Source: PALSA-1296 sp038210275
Lineage (GTDB): Bacteria > Bacteroidota > Ignavibacteria > Palsa-1295
Direction of reading: 5' to 3'
Assembly: GCA_038210275.1 (NCBI GenBank)
Contig: JBBQWV010000023.1
Coordinates: 1 to 55,131, forward strand
Length of the DNA stretch: 55,131 nucleotides
In this document: positions 22,684 to 31,343 of the stretch, piece by piece
How the letters are laid out: every line of letters begins with the position of its first letter
Position numbering within the stretch: the stretch's first letter is position 1
The notes under the pieces: generated by a model
Databases searched by the model: none
The model's input: the letters and a program-made list of their open reading frames with translations, nothing else
Told to the model about the DNA's origin: nothing
Program-made: the position numbers and the translations under genes

Positions 22684-23637
22684 TTACTTTAGAACTGCAT
22701 CAGCCGGCATTCCCGGCTTTAGCGAGCCATCGGGATTTGCTACTTCGATCTTCACTGCGAACACCAATTTCTCGCGATCTTCAGTTGTTTGCACATTCTT
22801 TGGTGTGAATTCGGCTTGAGGAGAAATGTAAATGACATTTCCCGAAAAAGTTTTGTCTTTATAAGTGTCTATCTTCACCATTGCTTTTTGACCGAGTTTC
22901 ACCTTGCCAAGATCTTTATCACTTACATAGATGGTAAGTTTTACCGGATCAACGACACTAATCGTTACAATTGTCGAATTGGGAGTTGCCATTTCGCCTT
23001 GATTCAAGACTTTATGGGTTACTGTTCCGCTAACCGGAGAGATCACGGTGCAATCGTGCAAGGATTGCAATGCTTGATTCACCTGCACGTTGGTTTGGTC
23101 ATACCGTGCTTTGGCAGTGGCAATATCTTCGGAGCGAGAACCGACCTTTAACTTCTGATACGCGACTTGCATGGCATTCAGCGACGCTTGCGCCATTTCT
23201 AATTTCGTAGCAGCATCATCGGCTTGCTTTTTCGTTGCGGCGTTGGATGCAAAAAGATCTTTCATTCTTTGTGCGTCTTCTTTTGAATTCTGATAATTCG
23301 CCTTCGACTGATTCACCTGTTCTGCGGCTTGTTCGATATCTTCATTGCGTGAGCCATGCTCAAGAAGTTGTAGCTGTGCTTCGGTTTGACGCGATACGTA
23401 AAGGGCTTGCTGATAGCTCAAAACATAATTTGTCGTATCGGCAACGGCAAGTGTATCACCGATATGAACTACTTTGCCTTCGTCAATCCGAAGTGAGATG
23501 ATCTGTCCAGGCGATTTTGAAGCAATATTCACTTCCGTTGTCTCGATCGTGCCGGAAGCGCTGATACTGCCATCATTGCTATTTCCGCTGCATCCGGACA
23601 GCGTTAGCAAAAGTGTTAGGATAAGAATTCTTTTCAT
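22684..23637 (-). CDS. HlyD-family periplasmic adaptor lipoprotein (YbhG-like)
   Basis: A 317-residue membrane-fusion protein. The lipobox LSGC (Cys16) predicts a lipid anchor instead of the transmembrane helix of YbhG. After it come a half lipoyl/barrel part (SPGQIISLRIDEGKVVHIGD), a long coiled-coil hairpin (about 85-190, EDIEQAAEQVNQSKANY ... AKARYDQTN), the second lipoyl part (VISPVSGTVTHKVLNQGEM) and the beta-barrel domain (VKLTIYVSDKDLGKV). It would link the ABC pump to the TolC-like channel. It lies 22 bases after the TetR gene in the same operon. Confidence 0.9.
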   Translation of the reverse strand: MKRILILTLLLTLSGCSGNSNDGSISASGTIETTEVNIASKSPGQIISLRIDEGKVVHIGDTLAVADTTNYVLSYQQALYVSRQTEAQLQLLEHGSRNEDIEQAAEQVNQSKANYQNSKEDAQRMKDLFASNAATKKQADDAATKLEMAQASLNAMQVAYQKLKVGSRSEDIATAKARYDQTNVQVNQALQSLHDCTVISPVSGTVTHKVLNQGEMATPNSTIVTISVVDPVKLTIYVSDKDLGKVKLGQKAMVKIDTYKDKTFSGNVIYISPQAEFTPKNVQTTEDREKLVFAVKIEVANPDGSLKPGMPADAVLK

Positions 23638-23659
23638 TATTGTAACTGTAAATAATAAT

Positions 23660-24271
23660 CTATTTATACTCCGATTCGATCATTCGCCCTTTATCTGTCA
23701 GAATGCCGTTGAGAAAAATATCGAGAAGATCGGTGCGTGATTGAGTGAATGATCGGCCGCTGCTGAGCATAACTTCAGAATCTAAAAGCCGCTCGACAGA
23801 CGCCATATGGATCGTGATGAATATTTCCACGTTAAGTTCTTTTCTGAAATAGCCTTTGCGCATTCCCTCAGCAAGAAGATTGCTCCAGTTTTTCCGGATC
23901 TTCTCATTTCTGATCTCTTTCAGTTTCATCCATAACTCTGGGGCATTGCGGCGCAGATCGCTGAGGAGTTTAACACTTGCCAGTGTGAGTAAGCATTTCT
24001 GCATACCTTGTCCGATAAGATGAAGTTTTTCGACGGTGTTCACGTTCTGCTTCATAACTTCTTCATTGATCTTGCTAATAGCAAGGCTGATCTCTTCGAT
24101 CATCGCTTCGGCAAGCTGTTCCTTCGAATCGAAATGTTCGTAGAGCGTTTTCTTGCTCATGCCGAGTAGTTCGGCAAGCTGATCCATTGTCGTTTGCGAG
24201 TATCCCTGTGTGCGAAATTGTTCTTCAGCAACAGAGAGAATACGTGACCTGATCACAGATTGTTTTGGCAT
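23660..24271 (-). CDS. TetR-family regulator of the efflux operon
   Basis: A 203-residue TetR-type repressor. The N-terminal helix-turn-helix is IRSRILSVAEEQFRTQGYSQ followed by TTMDQLAELLGMSKKTLYEH (residues about 7-47). The C-terminal ligand-binding part is divergent, as usual. It is first of seven tightly spaced genes, so it probably represses its own operon and is released by a pump substrate. A candidate operator (24292-24312) lies just upstream. In E. coli the analogous regulator is CecR next to ybhGFSR. Confidence 0.9.
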   Translation of the reverse strand: MPKQSVIRSRILSVAEEQFRTQGYSQTTMDQLAELLGMSKKTLYEHFDSKEQLAEAMIEEISLAISKINEEVMKQNVNTVEKLHLIGQGMQKCLLTLASVKLLSDLRRNAPELWMKLKEIRNEKIRKNWSNLLAEGMRKGYFRKELNVEIFITIHMASVERLLDSEVMLSSGRSFTQSRTDLLDIFLNGILTDKGRMIESEYK

Positions 24272-24291
24272 GAGGGACGTAGAAAACTAAA

Positions 24292-24312
24292 AACGTATTA
24301 AAAGTTTCCGTT
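24292..24312. promoter_or_regulatory. Candidate TetR operator
   Basis: AACGTA...TTTCCGTT forms an imperfect inverted repeat (outer arms AACG/CGTT) about 20 bases upstream of the TetR start. It is the only such element seen in the short upstream region. Weak. Confidence 0.25.
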
Positions 24313-24349
24313 AATTGGCAGGGGAGTGTGATATTAGTGATAAAATAAT

Positions 24350-24374
24350 AAGGCGCAGACATTGTCTGCGCCTT
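24350..24374 (-). terminator. Terminator downstream of tRNA-Val
   Basis: Perfect 11-bp stem AAGGCGCAGAC (24350-24360) / GTCTGCGCCTT (24364-24374) with a 3-base loop and a T-rich tract on the minus strand. It separates tRNA-Val from the efflux operon. Confidence 0.85.
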
Positions 24375-24401
24375 AAAAATCTAAGCGTTAAGCTTGATCG
24401 G

Positions 24402-24475
24402 TGGGCAATACTGGATTCGAACCGGTGACCTCTTCCATGTCAAGGAAGCGCGCTAACCAACTGCGCCAATTGCCC
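24402..24475 (-). tRNA. tRNA-Val (GAC)
   Basis: On the minus strand the gene folds as a cloverleaf. The acceptor is GGGCAAT/ATTGCCC, the D-stem is GCGC/GCGC, and the anticodon stem is CTTCC/GGAAG with loop TTGACAT (anticodon GAC). The T-loop is TTCGAAT with stem ACCGG/CCAGT, which has one C-A mismatch. CCA is not encoded. A terminator follows. Confidence 0.93.
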
Positions 24476-24480
24476 TATTT

Positions 24481-24566
24481 TAGTTGTTAGTTCTTAGTCT
24501 TTAGTCGTTCGCGACACAAAAACATACGAAGAACTAACGAACGGCTATCGCCTAACGACTAATGAC
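24481..24566. repeat. TTAGTCN heptad inverted repeat
   Basis: Left arm GTTAGTTCTTAGTCTTTAG and right arm GAAGAACTAACG...CTAACGACTAATGAC. GTTAGTTCTT (24486-24495) and AAGAACTAAC (24529-24538) are perfectly complementary. It lies between tRNA-Val and the next minus-strand gene. Confidence 0.7.
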
Positions 24567-24583
24567 GGGGCTGAGGTTCCACG

Positions 24584-24886
24584 TTAGATGCGCTTGCTCA
24601 GTGTCCGGACGATCTGCCTATCCTCGACGCAGTCGGCAAGGGCAACGATAAGATCGTGTGTGGTATCATCATAGTTGTCTTCAAGTGCATCGAAACTTTC
24701 GTTATTCGTGCATTCATAGACTTCTGTGAAGCCATTCGCCTTCTCGTCGGAGCCATAAATGCTCACACGGACAGCTTCCTGTGATGAGTTAACAGCACGG
24801 GCAAATTGCTCGGCTAACTTCAGATACGCGGAAACTTTTGCAAGTTTTACCGGATAGGATATTGTAACAATAACGTTTGCAGCCAT
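24584..24886 (-). CDS. Conserved-looking small protein, unknown function
   Basis: A 100-residue soluble protein that I do not recognise. MAANVIVTISYPVKLAKVSA followed by a helix-rich middle and an acidic region (ECTNNESFDALEDNYDDTTHD) suggests a small alpha/beta fold, possibly a dimeric ferredoxin-like domain (inference). A TAACTTTG box on the minus strand at 24919-24926 fits as its promoter, with about a 30-base leader. It is a single gene, divergent from the peptidase-TPR gene. Confidence 0.6.
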   Translation of the reverse strand: MAANVIVTISYPVKLAKVSAYLKLAEQFARAVNSSQEAVRVSIYGSDEKANGFTEVYECTNNESFDALEDNYDDTTHDLIVALADCVEDRQIVRTLSKRI

Positions 24887-24918
24887 AAAGGCGATGTATA
24901 TTTGAATTGTTTAGAATG

Positions 24919-24926
24919 CAAAGTTA
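24919..24926 (-). promoter_or_regulatory. -7 box (TAACTTTG, minus strand)
   Basis: CAAAGTTA on the plus strand reads TAACTTTG on the minus strand, 33 bases before the start codon at 24886. This matches the Bacteroidota -7 consensus. Confidence 0.5.
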
Positions 24927-24972
24927 CGGATTTATTTGACCATAGTCACGATTCACGTAAAGAAATAGCCCA

Positions 24973-27150
24973 ATGGCATTTTCAAAAAGATCATCATTTC
25001 TCCTCGGAGCGGGATATTATCTCGTTGTATCTCTTGCAATTATCCTCTTTGCAAGTCCGCTTTTTCGGAGTTTGGGATTTGAATATTCGGGACTGATTTC
25101 CCTTGCAGTAAGCATTCATATCCTGTATTTCTCGACTCATCAGTCAGGACTCAAAAAACGCGAAGGATACTTAAGCATTCTGAAAAGTTTGTGGCTTCCT
25201 ATATTCGTTCTTTGCAATATCCCGCTTATCGTCTCTGCAGTCTCCTCGTTATTTATTCCAAATTGTTCGCTTGCAGATGGACTGATCTTTTATATTGAGA
25301 TCGTCTATCCGACTACGCTGATCGCAATGCTCTGTGGAATATTGGTAGGCAACACGGAGAGGTCAAGGTTAAGAATGAATATTTATTTAGCTGTATTTTG
25401 GATTAGCACATTCATCCTTAGTCTGCTCCCCGGATATTTTTCTGCAAAAATATATACTTATGGCTGGCAGTATGGATATTTCCCGGGATTAGTCTGGGAT
25501 GAAGCGATGGAGTTAACGAGCGGATATTGGTGGTCGAGAGTTATTGAAGTATTTTTAATTATTAAATGGCTCATTCATGATCAAAAATTTATAAAGGAGG
25601 GTGGACATCGCAGTCGGGCAGAGAATAAATTAGCGATCACGAAAATGTTTTATTCCTGGCAATTCTGGTTAATGATTCTAAGCTCAACTATATTCGGAGA
25701 ACTCTACAGCAGTCAATGTTCTGATTCTTCCCTTGAACGATTCCTTCCGAATACTGAAAACATTGGAGCAGTATTAATCCATTATTGTGCCGCATCTCTT
25801 CAAGATGACGAATTAACCTTAATAAAATATGACGTAAAAAATTACGTCAATGAGATAGACAGTATCTATCAAATAAAAAATCCGTCTGAAGTCGATATTT
25901 ATATCTTCCCAAATATTGATGATCTCTATAAATATGTCGGTACTCGCGAAGCAAGCATCACGAAGCCTTGGAAGAGGTCAATATATATTGCTAAGCAAAA
26001 CTTGCAATCGTTAAAGCATGAGTTGGCTCATGCGCTACTTTCCGATTACGGAAGTTTTCCGTTCGATATGAGTTGGAGTACGGGACTGACCGAAGGTTCT
26101 GCCGTCGCTATCGAAGATAACTATGACGGCATTCACTCAGCCGAGGAGTTATCAGCACAGGTTCTTCAAATGAATTTTGCAAATGGCATAAGCAATGTAA
26201 TGCAGCCATCGGGATTTCTCTCATCGGCTCCTTCGACGAGTTACGTGCTTTCCGGTTCGTTCTCAAAATATATCATTAGCCAATTCGGAGCGGAAAAATT
26301 CTTGAAGGTCTATAAAGAAAGAGACTTTAACGACGTTTATCGCGTATCTCTAAGTGAACTTGAATCGGATTGGAAAAATCAGCTAAAGAAAATAGAAACT
26401 CCGATGGATCATTACGATTCCCTTCGGACGATATATTATTTCAAAAGAACTTCAATACTCAGGCAGCCCTGTCTTCGAAGGATCGGTAAGCTCATTAAAA
26501 ATGCGGATGAAGCATTCAAAATAAAAGGCTACAAACATGCAGATAGTCTTTATGCAGAAGTCATCAAAGAAAGTGGAAGACTGAAAGCAATTCGAGGCAG
26601 AGTGCTCTGTCAATTGCATTTGAATAATCCCAATGCCGCATTAGCAATACTTGATACGACTGCTTCTGCAAGAGAAATAAATAATCTCTCAGCGCTCAGG
26701 ATGCTGCGGGGAGATGTAACCGTACTTGCAACAGGCGACATTTCAAAAGCAAAAGTTGAATGGCAAGAAGCGATGAGGCTTGAATTGGGAGAAAACTCTT
26801 TTCTTGCATCATTTATGCGTCTGTATTTTTTAGGAAGCACAGATAATATTTTAGGAATTCAAAAAATTCTCCGTGATCTCTATGGCATTAATGAGATAAA
26901 AGATAAATATGAACTTGTCTTTGAAGTGAATCCAAAATCCTCTGAAGATAAAGCCTTTTATATCGCAAGATTATATCTTTATACTTCTTATGTCGAAAGA
27001 ACAGGGAGGCTTGCAGAAGCATATAAAATATGGAGCGACGGACTAAAAGACATTGGGAATATTTCACGAGAGAAAAGTGAAGCTCTAACTATGGTCTCAG
27101 GTGAAGATCTATTCCTCAGACTTATAAGGAAAAGATACTCTGGTTACTGA
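24973..27150 (+). CDS. Membrane-anchored gluzincin-like peptidase with TPR-like C-terminus
   Basis: A 725-residue protein. Residues 1-240 hold about seven membrane helices. A soluble domain follows with HELAH at 349-353 (KHELAHALLS) and, 21 residues later, GLTEGSAVA with Glu374: the HExxH...E zinc set of gluzincins (peptidase MA-like). The part after about residue 490 is helical and TPR-like (FKIKGYKHADSLYAEVIKES, ARLYLYTSYVERTGRLAEA). The order membrane-peptidase-TPR suggests a membrane protease with a substrate-docking arm (inference). Its 3' end overlaps the convergent yigZ gene by 7 bases. Confidence 0.75.
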   Translation: MAFSKRSSFLLGAGYYLVVSLAIILFASPLFRSLGFEYSGLISLAVSIHILYFSTHQSGLKKREGYLSILKSLWLPIFVLCNIPLIVSAVSSLFIPNCSLADGLIFYIEIVYPTTLIAMLCGILVGNTERSRLRMNIYLAVFWISTFILSLLPGYFSAKIYTYGWQYGYFPGLVWDEAMELTSGYWWSRVIEVFLIIKWLIHDQKFIKEGGHRSRAENKLAITKMFYSWQFWLMILSSTIFGELYSSQCSDSSLERFLPNTENIGAVLIHYCAASLQDDELTLIKYDVKNYVNEIDSIYQIKNPSEVDIYIFPNIDDLYKYVGTREASITKPWKRSIYIAKQNLQSLKHELAHALLSDYGSFPFDMSWSTGLTEGSAVAIEDNYDGIHSAEELSAQVLQMNFANGISNVMQPSGFLSSAPSTSYVLSGSFSKYIISQFGAEKFLKVYKERDFNDVYRVSLSELESDWKNQLKKIETPMDHYDSLRTIYYFKRTSILRQPCLRRIGKLIKNADEAFKIKGYKHADSLYAEVIKESGRLKAIRGRVLCQLHLNNPNAALAILDTTASAREINNLSALRMLRGDVTVLATGDISKAKVEWQEAMRLELGENSFLASFMRLYFLGSTDNILGIQKILRDLYGINEIKDKYELVFEVNPKSSEDKAFYIARLYLYTSYVERTGRLAEAYKIWSDGLKDIGNISREKSEALTMVSGEDLFLRLIRKRYSGY

Positions 27151-27782
27151 ATACTCTTTAAGAATGATTCTTCTAAAATTAAGATCTTGCCATAAAATTT
27201 TTCGATCAAATCAACTTTGAATTTTTCTGAAAGTGATTTCCGAATATCGACCTTTAATTTTACTTTCTCGCCATATTCCGAACCGGAAATTTTCGCCTCG
27301 TATGTTGCGGCAAGTCTTTCAAGAGGAGCTAGTTCTTCATAATGCAATTCCAAAATAAAAGTGTCCATCAAATAGATGGTCTTGATCTTTGCTCCGCTGA
27401 CGGCAAGCTGTGCCGCTTCGGAATACGCCCTACTGAGTCCGCCTGTCCCAAGATTTGTACCGCCATAATATCGCGTGACAATGAGAAGAGAATTAGTTAG
27501 CTCTTTTGATGATAGGGCAAGCAGAATCGGTTTTCCGGCTGTTCCGGCGGGTTCGCCATCATCGGCGGCACGGGTTGCCTCTGAATTAATTCCTAATGTG
27601 AAGGCGTAACAATGGTGCGTAGCATCGTAAAACTCTTTACGAATTTGTGCAAGATAATTATCTATATCAGTTTTTGAGTTGACAGGGAAAATATCTGCAA
27701 TAAAGCGAGAGCCTTTGACCTTTAACTCAGGCGCACGAAAAGCTGATTCGACAGTATAAAAATAATCTTGATCTGATCGCAT
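27144..27782 (-). CDS. yigZ: YigZ/IMPACT family protein
   Basis: A 212-residue protein of the UPF0029/IMPACT family. The signature is DDGEPAGTAGKPIL (about residues 75-88) with VTRYYGGTNLGTGGLSRAYS just after it. The N-terminal half is the conserved impact domain and the C-terminal half a smaller ferredoxin-like domain. Cellular role is not settled; relatives influence translation control. Its stop overlaps the convergent peptidase gene. Confidence 0.92.
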   Translation of the reverse strand: MRSDQDYFYTVESAFRAPELKVKGSRFIADIFPVNSKTDIDNYLAQIRKEFYDATHHCYAFTLGINSEATRAADDGEPAGTAGKPILLALSSKELTNSLLIVTRYYGGTNLGTGGLSRAYSEAAQLAVSGAKIKTIYLMDTFILELHYEELAPLERLAATYEAKISGSEYGEKVKLKVDIRKSLSEKFKVDLIEKFYGKILILEESFLKSIQ

Positions 27783-27846
27783 AATGGAAATGTAATGAAC
27801 AAGTTGGCATTGGTATTAGTTAAGAACTGCTAAGAAAACGAAACGT

Positions 27847-28989
27847 ATGAATATCGGCATCACCTGTTACCCAACCTACGGCGGCTCCGGAGTCGTTGCA
27901 ACTGAGCTTGGCAAATCACTTGCTCAGCGCGGGCATAAAGTACATTTTATTACCTACGCACTTCCGATGCGCTTAACAGCGATAGGACAAGCAGCGGATA
28001 GTTATATTGATAATATTTTTTATCATGAAGTGGAGATGTCCACCTATCCGCTTTTTGAATTTCCGCTTTATTCCATGGCGCTTACAAGCAAAATGGTAGA
28101 GGTCGCGCAATATGAAAAACTTGATCTTGTTCACGCCCATTATGCTATTCCTCATGCAACTTCGGCTTTGCTTGCCAAGCAAATATTGAAAGGCGATCTG
28201 AAGATCGTCACAACGTTGCACGGAACAGACATCACACTCGTCGGTTTGGAGCCAAGTTTCCAACCGCTGATGAAGTATTCTATTGAATCATCTGATGTTG
28301 TAACATCTGTTTCGGAATTTCTGAAAAGAGAGACGATCGAAAAGTACGGAGTTGAAAAGGATATAATTGCAATTCCAAATTTTATTGATACCGATGTATT
28401 TCGCCCGGTTGATAGTAAGAATCTGCGTCGCTTACTTGCTCCCGGTGATGAGAAAGTACTCGTTCACGTTTCGAATTTCCGTGCCGTCAAGCGTGTCACT
28501 GATGCGATCAAAGCTTTCAAGATCGTTCTTGACTCTGGTATTAAGGCAAGATTTTTATTGGTAGGCGACGGTCCCGATCGTGGTGAATGCGAGACACTTG
28601 CCCGTGAGCTTGGCATCTGGCAACAGACTCGTTTCTTAGGCAAGCAAGCTGAACTTGCTTCGATACTTTCAATGAGTGATATTTTCCTCATTCCTTCGGG
28701 CAATGAAAGTTTTGGACTTTCAGCTCTTGAAGCTATGGCTTGCGGAGTACCTGTAATATCGAGTGATATTGGAGGATTGCCTGAAGTAAATGTCGATGGC
28801 AAAACAGGATATATCGTGAAGATGGGTGATGTTGATGCCATTGCAAAGAGGATCATTGAATTGCTGAACAACAAAGATCTTCATACGCAAATGAGTAAAG
28901 CAGCCTTAGCTCATGCAATTGGGAATTTCACGAAAGAGCAGATCGTGCCACACTACGAAGCAGCATACGATAAGGCAATGAGTTTATGA
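27847..28989 (+). CDS. bshA: N-acetyl-alpha-D-glucosaminyl L-malate synthase
   Basis: A 380-residue GT4 enzyme making GlcNAc-malate from UDP-GlcNAc and L-malate, first step of bacillithiol synthesis. MNIGITCYPTYGGSGVVATE is the BshA N-terminal signature. VHAHYAIPHATSA, TTLHGTDITLVG, VHVSNFRAVKR and the E-x7-E motif region SGNESFGLSALEAMACGVPV follow. Length is normal. bshB and bshC are not in the window. A small gene overlaps its stop by 4 bases (ATGA), suggesting coupling. Confidence 0.93.
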   Translation: MNIGITCYPTYGGSGVVATELGKSLAQRGHKVHFITYALPMRLTAIGQAADSYIDNIFYHEVEMSTYPLFEFPLYSMALTSKMVEVAQYEKLDLVHAHYAIPHATSALLAKQILKGDLKIVTTLHGTDITLVGLEPSFQPLMKYSIESSDVVTSVSEFLKRETIEKYGVEKDIIAIPNFIDTDVFRPVDSKNLRRLLAPGDEKVLVHVSNFRAVKRVTDAIKAFKIVLDSGIKARFLLVGDGPDRGECETLARELGIWQQTRFLGKQAELASILSMSDIFLIPSGNESFGLSALEAMACGVPVISSDIGGLPEVNVDGKTGYIVKMGDVDAIAKRIIELLNNKDLHTQMSKAALAHAIGNFTKEQIVPHYEAAYDKAMSL

Positions 28990-29222
28990 GATTCGGTTAT
29001 CGCAGACCATCACTGAAGAAGCGAATTGCGGCAAGAACATCTATTAAACGCATGATTCGCCAGAATCTTGGATTCAAAGCTCCAAGAGGATGGGGATGGT
29101 TGACAAATCCAAAAAAAGCTGCATACAACCGAGTCTATAATCGGACGACAAAAGGCTGTATGGTTCTTATTGTATTTTGGAGTGGTGTTTTATTCTTAGT
29201 ATCAGCAGTTCTCTTTTTCTAA
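28986..29222 (+). CDS. Small basic protein with C-terminal membrane segment
   Basis: A 78-residue protein. Residues 1-55 are strongly basic with a distinctive motif, KKRIAARTSIKRMIRQNLG followed by KAPRGWGWLTNPKKAAYNR, then VYNRTTKG. The last 22 residues are one hydrophobic helix (LIVFWSGVLFLVSAVLFF). Proteins with this ARTS-K...APRGWGW-NPKKA pattern occur widely in bacteria but, to my knowledge, have no function. The ATG overlaps the bshA stop, so it is translationally coupled. Interaction with nucleic acid is suggested only by charge. Confidence 0.7.
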   Translation: MRFGYRRPSLKKRIAARTSIKRMIRQNLGFKAPRGWGWLTNPKKAAYNRVYNRTTKGCMVLIVFWSGVLFLVSAVLFF

Positions 29223-29275
29223 AAAATTTATTCAAACTCATATATCCCTCACAGGTGTTCTATGACACCTATTCT

Positions 29276-30430
29276 ATGAAGATCGTCATCATTGGCACAG
29301 CATATCCTCTTCGTGGCGGCATAGCCCACTATGTTTCGCTCCTATTCGATGCTTTAAAAAAGCATGGGCATGATGTGCATATTGTGACATTCTCCCGTCA
29401 ATATCCAAAAATTCTTTTTCCCGGAAAATCGCAGGAAGAAAAAGGAGATGCAGGTACTCCCATAAATACTCTTCAGATCATTGATTCGATCAATCCGCTA
29501 TCATGGCGCAAGGCAGGAAAAATAGTCGCCGATCTTGAGCCGGATATGATCATCTTCAAATTCTGGTTGCCATTCTTTGCTCCGGCGTATGGAATGATCG
29601 CCCGCGTTGCGAAGAAATTATTACGGAAGAAAAATAAAGATTGCAAAACAGTCTTTATTGCCGATAATGTTATTCCACATGAAAAACGTCTTGGCGATAG
29701 AGCCTTTACAAATTATGCTTTTAAGGCTGTTGATTATTTCATCGTACAATCCGATGCTGTCGAACGTGATTTAAAAATAGTAAGTCCTGATGCGCGCTTT
29801 ATCAAACTTGCACATCCAATCTATAATATTTTCGGAGAATCAATCGATAGATCAAAAGCTCGCGAAGAGCTTGGAATTCCTGTTGATGCGCCTGCAATTC
29901 TTTTCTTTGGCTACATCCGCAAATATAAAGGACTGGATATTCTCTTGAGGGCAATGCCGCAATTACTAAAAACTCTTCCTGAGTTGCGGCTCATTATTGC
30001 TGGTGAGTTCTATGGCGATGAAGCAGATTACCGAAAGCTGATTACTGAATTACAAATCCCGGCAAAAAATCTTGTTCTTGCAACCGACTATATTGCGAAT
30101 GATAAAGTCGCAACATATTTCAGTGCGGCGAATGTTGCGGTGTTACCATACCGAACTGCCACGCAATCAGGCATCGTACAGATCGCCTATAATTTTGATC
30201 TGCCTGTGATCGCAACCAATGTTGGTGGACTCTCTGAAGTGGTCATTGACGGAAAAAGTGGTATTATCACGAGGGAAGCTACACCTGAGTTGATACAAAA
30301 AGACGTAGAGCGATTTTTTGAGGACGGAATGGAAGAGAAACTCCGTGAAGGAGTCCGAGAAGAAAAGAAGAAGTATTCTTGGGATACGTTTGTTGAAGGA
30401 GTTGAGCAGTTGTTAGTTATCCGTCGTTAG
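29276..30430 (+). CDS. Glycosyltransferase family 4
   Basis: A 384-residue GT4/GT-B enzyme. The start at 29276 (MKIVIIGTAYPLRGGIAHYV) is the natural Rossmann start; an ATG 99 bases upstream would overlap the previous gene. FGYIRKYKGLDILLRAMPQL (about 208-227) is the donor-domain start, and TQSGIVQIAYNFDLPVIATN holds the C-terminal nucleotide-sugar region. Acceptor and donor unknown; cell-envelope glycan or lipid synthesis is likely from the neighbours. The last five residues and the TAG stop (LVIRR) are encoded by the TTAGTCN repeat. Confidence 0.85.
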   Translation: MKIVIIGTAYPLRGGIAHYVSLLFDALKKHGHDVHIVTFSRQYPKILFPGKSQEEKGDAGTPINTLQIIDSINPLSWRKAGKIVADLEPDMIIFKFWLPFFAPAYGMIARVAKKLLRKKNKDCKTVFIADNVIPHEKRLGDRAFTNYAFKAVDYFIVQSDAVERDLKIVSPDARFIKLAHPIYNIFGESIDRSKAREELGIPVDAPAILFFGYIRKYKGLDILLRAMPQLLKTLPELRLIIAGEFYGDEADYRKLITELQIPAKNLVLATDYIANDKVATYFSAANVAVLPYRTATQSGIVQIAYNFDLPVIATNVGGLSEVVIDGKSGIITREATPELIQKDVERFFEDGMEEKLREGVREEKKKYSWDTFVEGVEQLLVIRR

Positions 30431-30492
30431 TCTTTAATAACGATATTCTACTAACCAACTTCTAAAGACTAACGACAAAGAACTAACGACTA
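30413..30492. repeat. TTAGTCN heptad inverted repeat
   Basis: A perfect 14-bp inverted repeat GTCGTTAGTCTTTA (30423-30436) / TAAAGACTAACGAC (30463-30476), with further related heptads outside. The stop codon of the upstream glycosyltransferase lies in the left arm. Confidence 0.75.
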
Positions 30493-30499
30493 TCTTTCA

Positions 30500-31336
30500 A
30501 TGCCCAAATTACCCCCTCGTACAGAGGAAAAAATTAAGCTGATCGCATCGCACGAGGAAATTAATTCCTACGACCGCTATTATTTTGGCTATCAATATGG
30601 CTTGGGTTCGGAGTACATTGCTCCATATTTGATGAGCAAAGGCATCGAGCTTTCCGGCGCTCGTATTTGCGAGATCGGCTGCGGAGAGAGTGGCGTGCTT
30701 GCAGCGCTTGCCGAAGAAGGAGCGGCGGAAGTTGTCGGCATTGATCTTCGCGAACTTGCCATTGAAAGCTCACAAAAGTTATTCGATGCCGTTGGTATCA
30801 AAGGTGAATTTGCCATTCACAATATTATCACTCAGCCTCCGCCTGAGAAATGGAAAGATCATTTTGATGTTGTCTTGCTCAGAGATGTGATCGAGCATCT
30901 TGAAGGGACTGAAGAAAGTTTGCTGCACGTCATGGATTTCATGAAACCCGGCGGTTATCTCTATGTAGTTTTTCCACCATACTATTCTCCCTTCGGAGCG
31001 CATCAGCATTTGCTCGATAATACGATGGGAAAGATTCCTTATATCCAGCTAATGCCGGATGGAATGTTCACGAAAGCTTATAAAAATGCACGTTTGCAGA
31101 TCGATGTGGAAGAAGTATCAATGCTTCGCCGCATTCGTCTTACGATCGGGAAAATGCGTAGGGCAATAAAAATTGCCCTATTAGAATTGGTTGATGAGCA
31201 ACTTTACTTCCTCCGTCCGGTTTTTAAGCTGAAGTTCGGATTGCCCCCGATTAAGGCAAACTTTTTAAAACACATTCCGGTAGTCCGAGAACTCGGTGCA
31301 CTGGAAGCATCGTATCTTCTGAGAAAAAAAGTGTAA
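30500..31336 (+). CDS. Class I SAM-dependent methyltransferase
   Basis: A 278-residue methyltransferase. Motif I is ARICEIGCGESGVLAAL (about 54-70) with EVVGIDLRELAIE after it, and the post-motif region is FDVVLLRDVIEHLEG (about 124-138). The last 80 residues form a lid (RRIRLTIGKMRRAIKIALLE). It most resembles methyltransferases in glycan and lipid clusters. It lies between two glycosyltransferase genes, which supports sugar or lipid modification, but the substrate is not known. Confidence 0.85.
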   Translation: MPKLPPRTEEKIKLIASHEEINSYDRYYFGYQYGLGSEYIAPYLMSKGIELSGARICEIGCGESGVLAALAEEGAAEVVGIDLRELAIESSQKLFDAVGIKGEFAIHNIITQPPPEKWKDHFDVVLLRDVIEHLEGTEESLLHVMDFMKPGGYLYVVFPPYYSPFGAHQHLLDNTMGKIPYIQLMPDGMFTKAYKNARLQIDVEEVSMLRRIRLTIGKMRRAIKIALLELVDEQLYFLRPVFKLKFGLPPIKANFLKHIPVVRELGALEASYLLRKKV

Positions 31337-31343
31337 TACCGTT

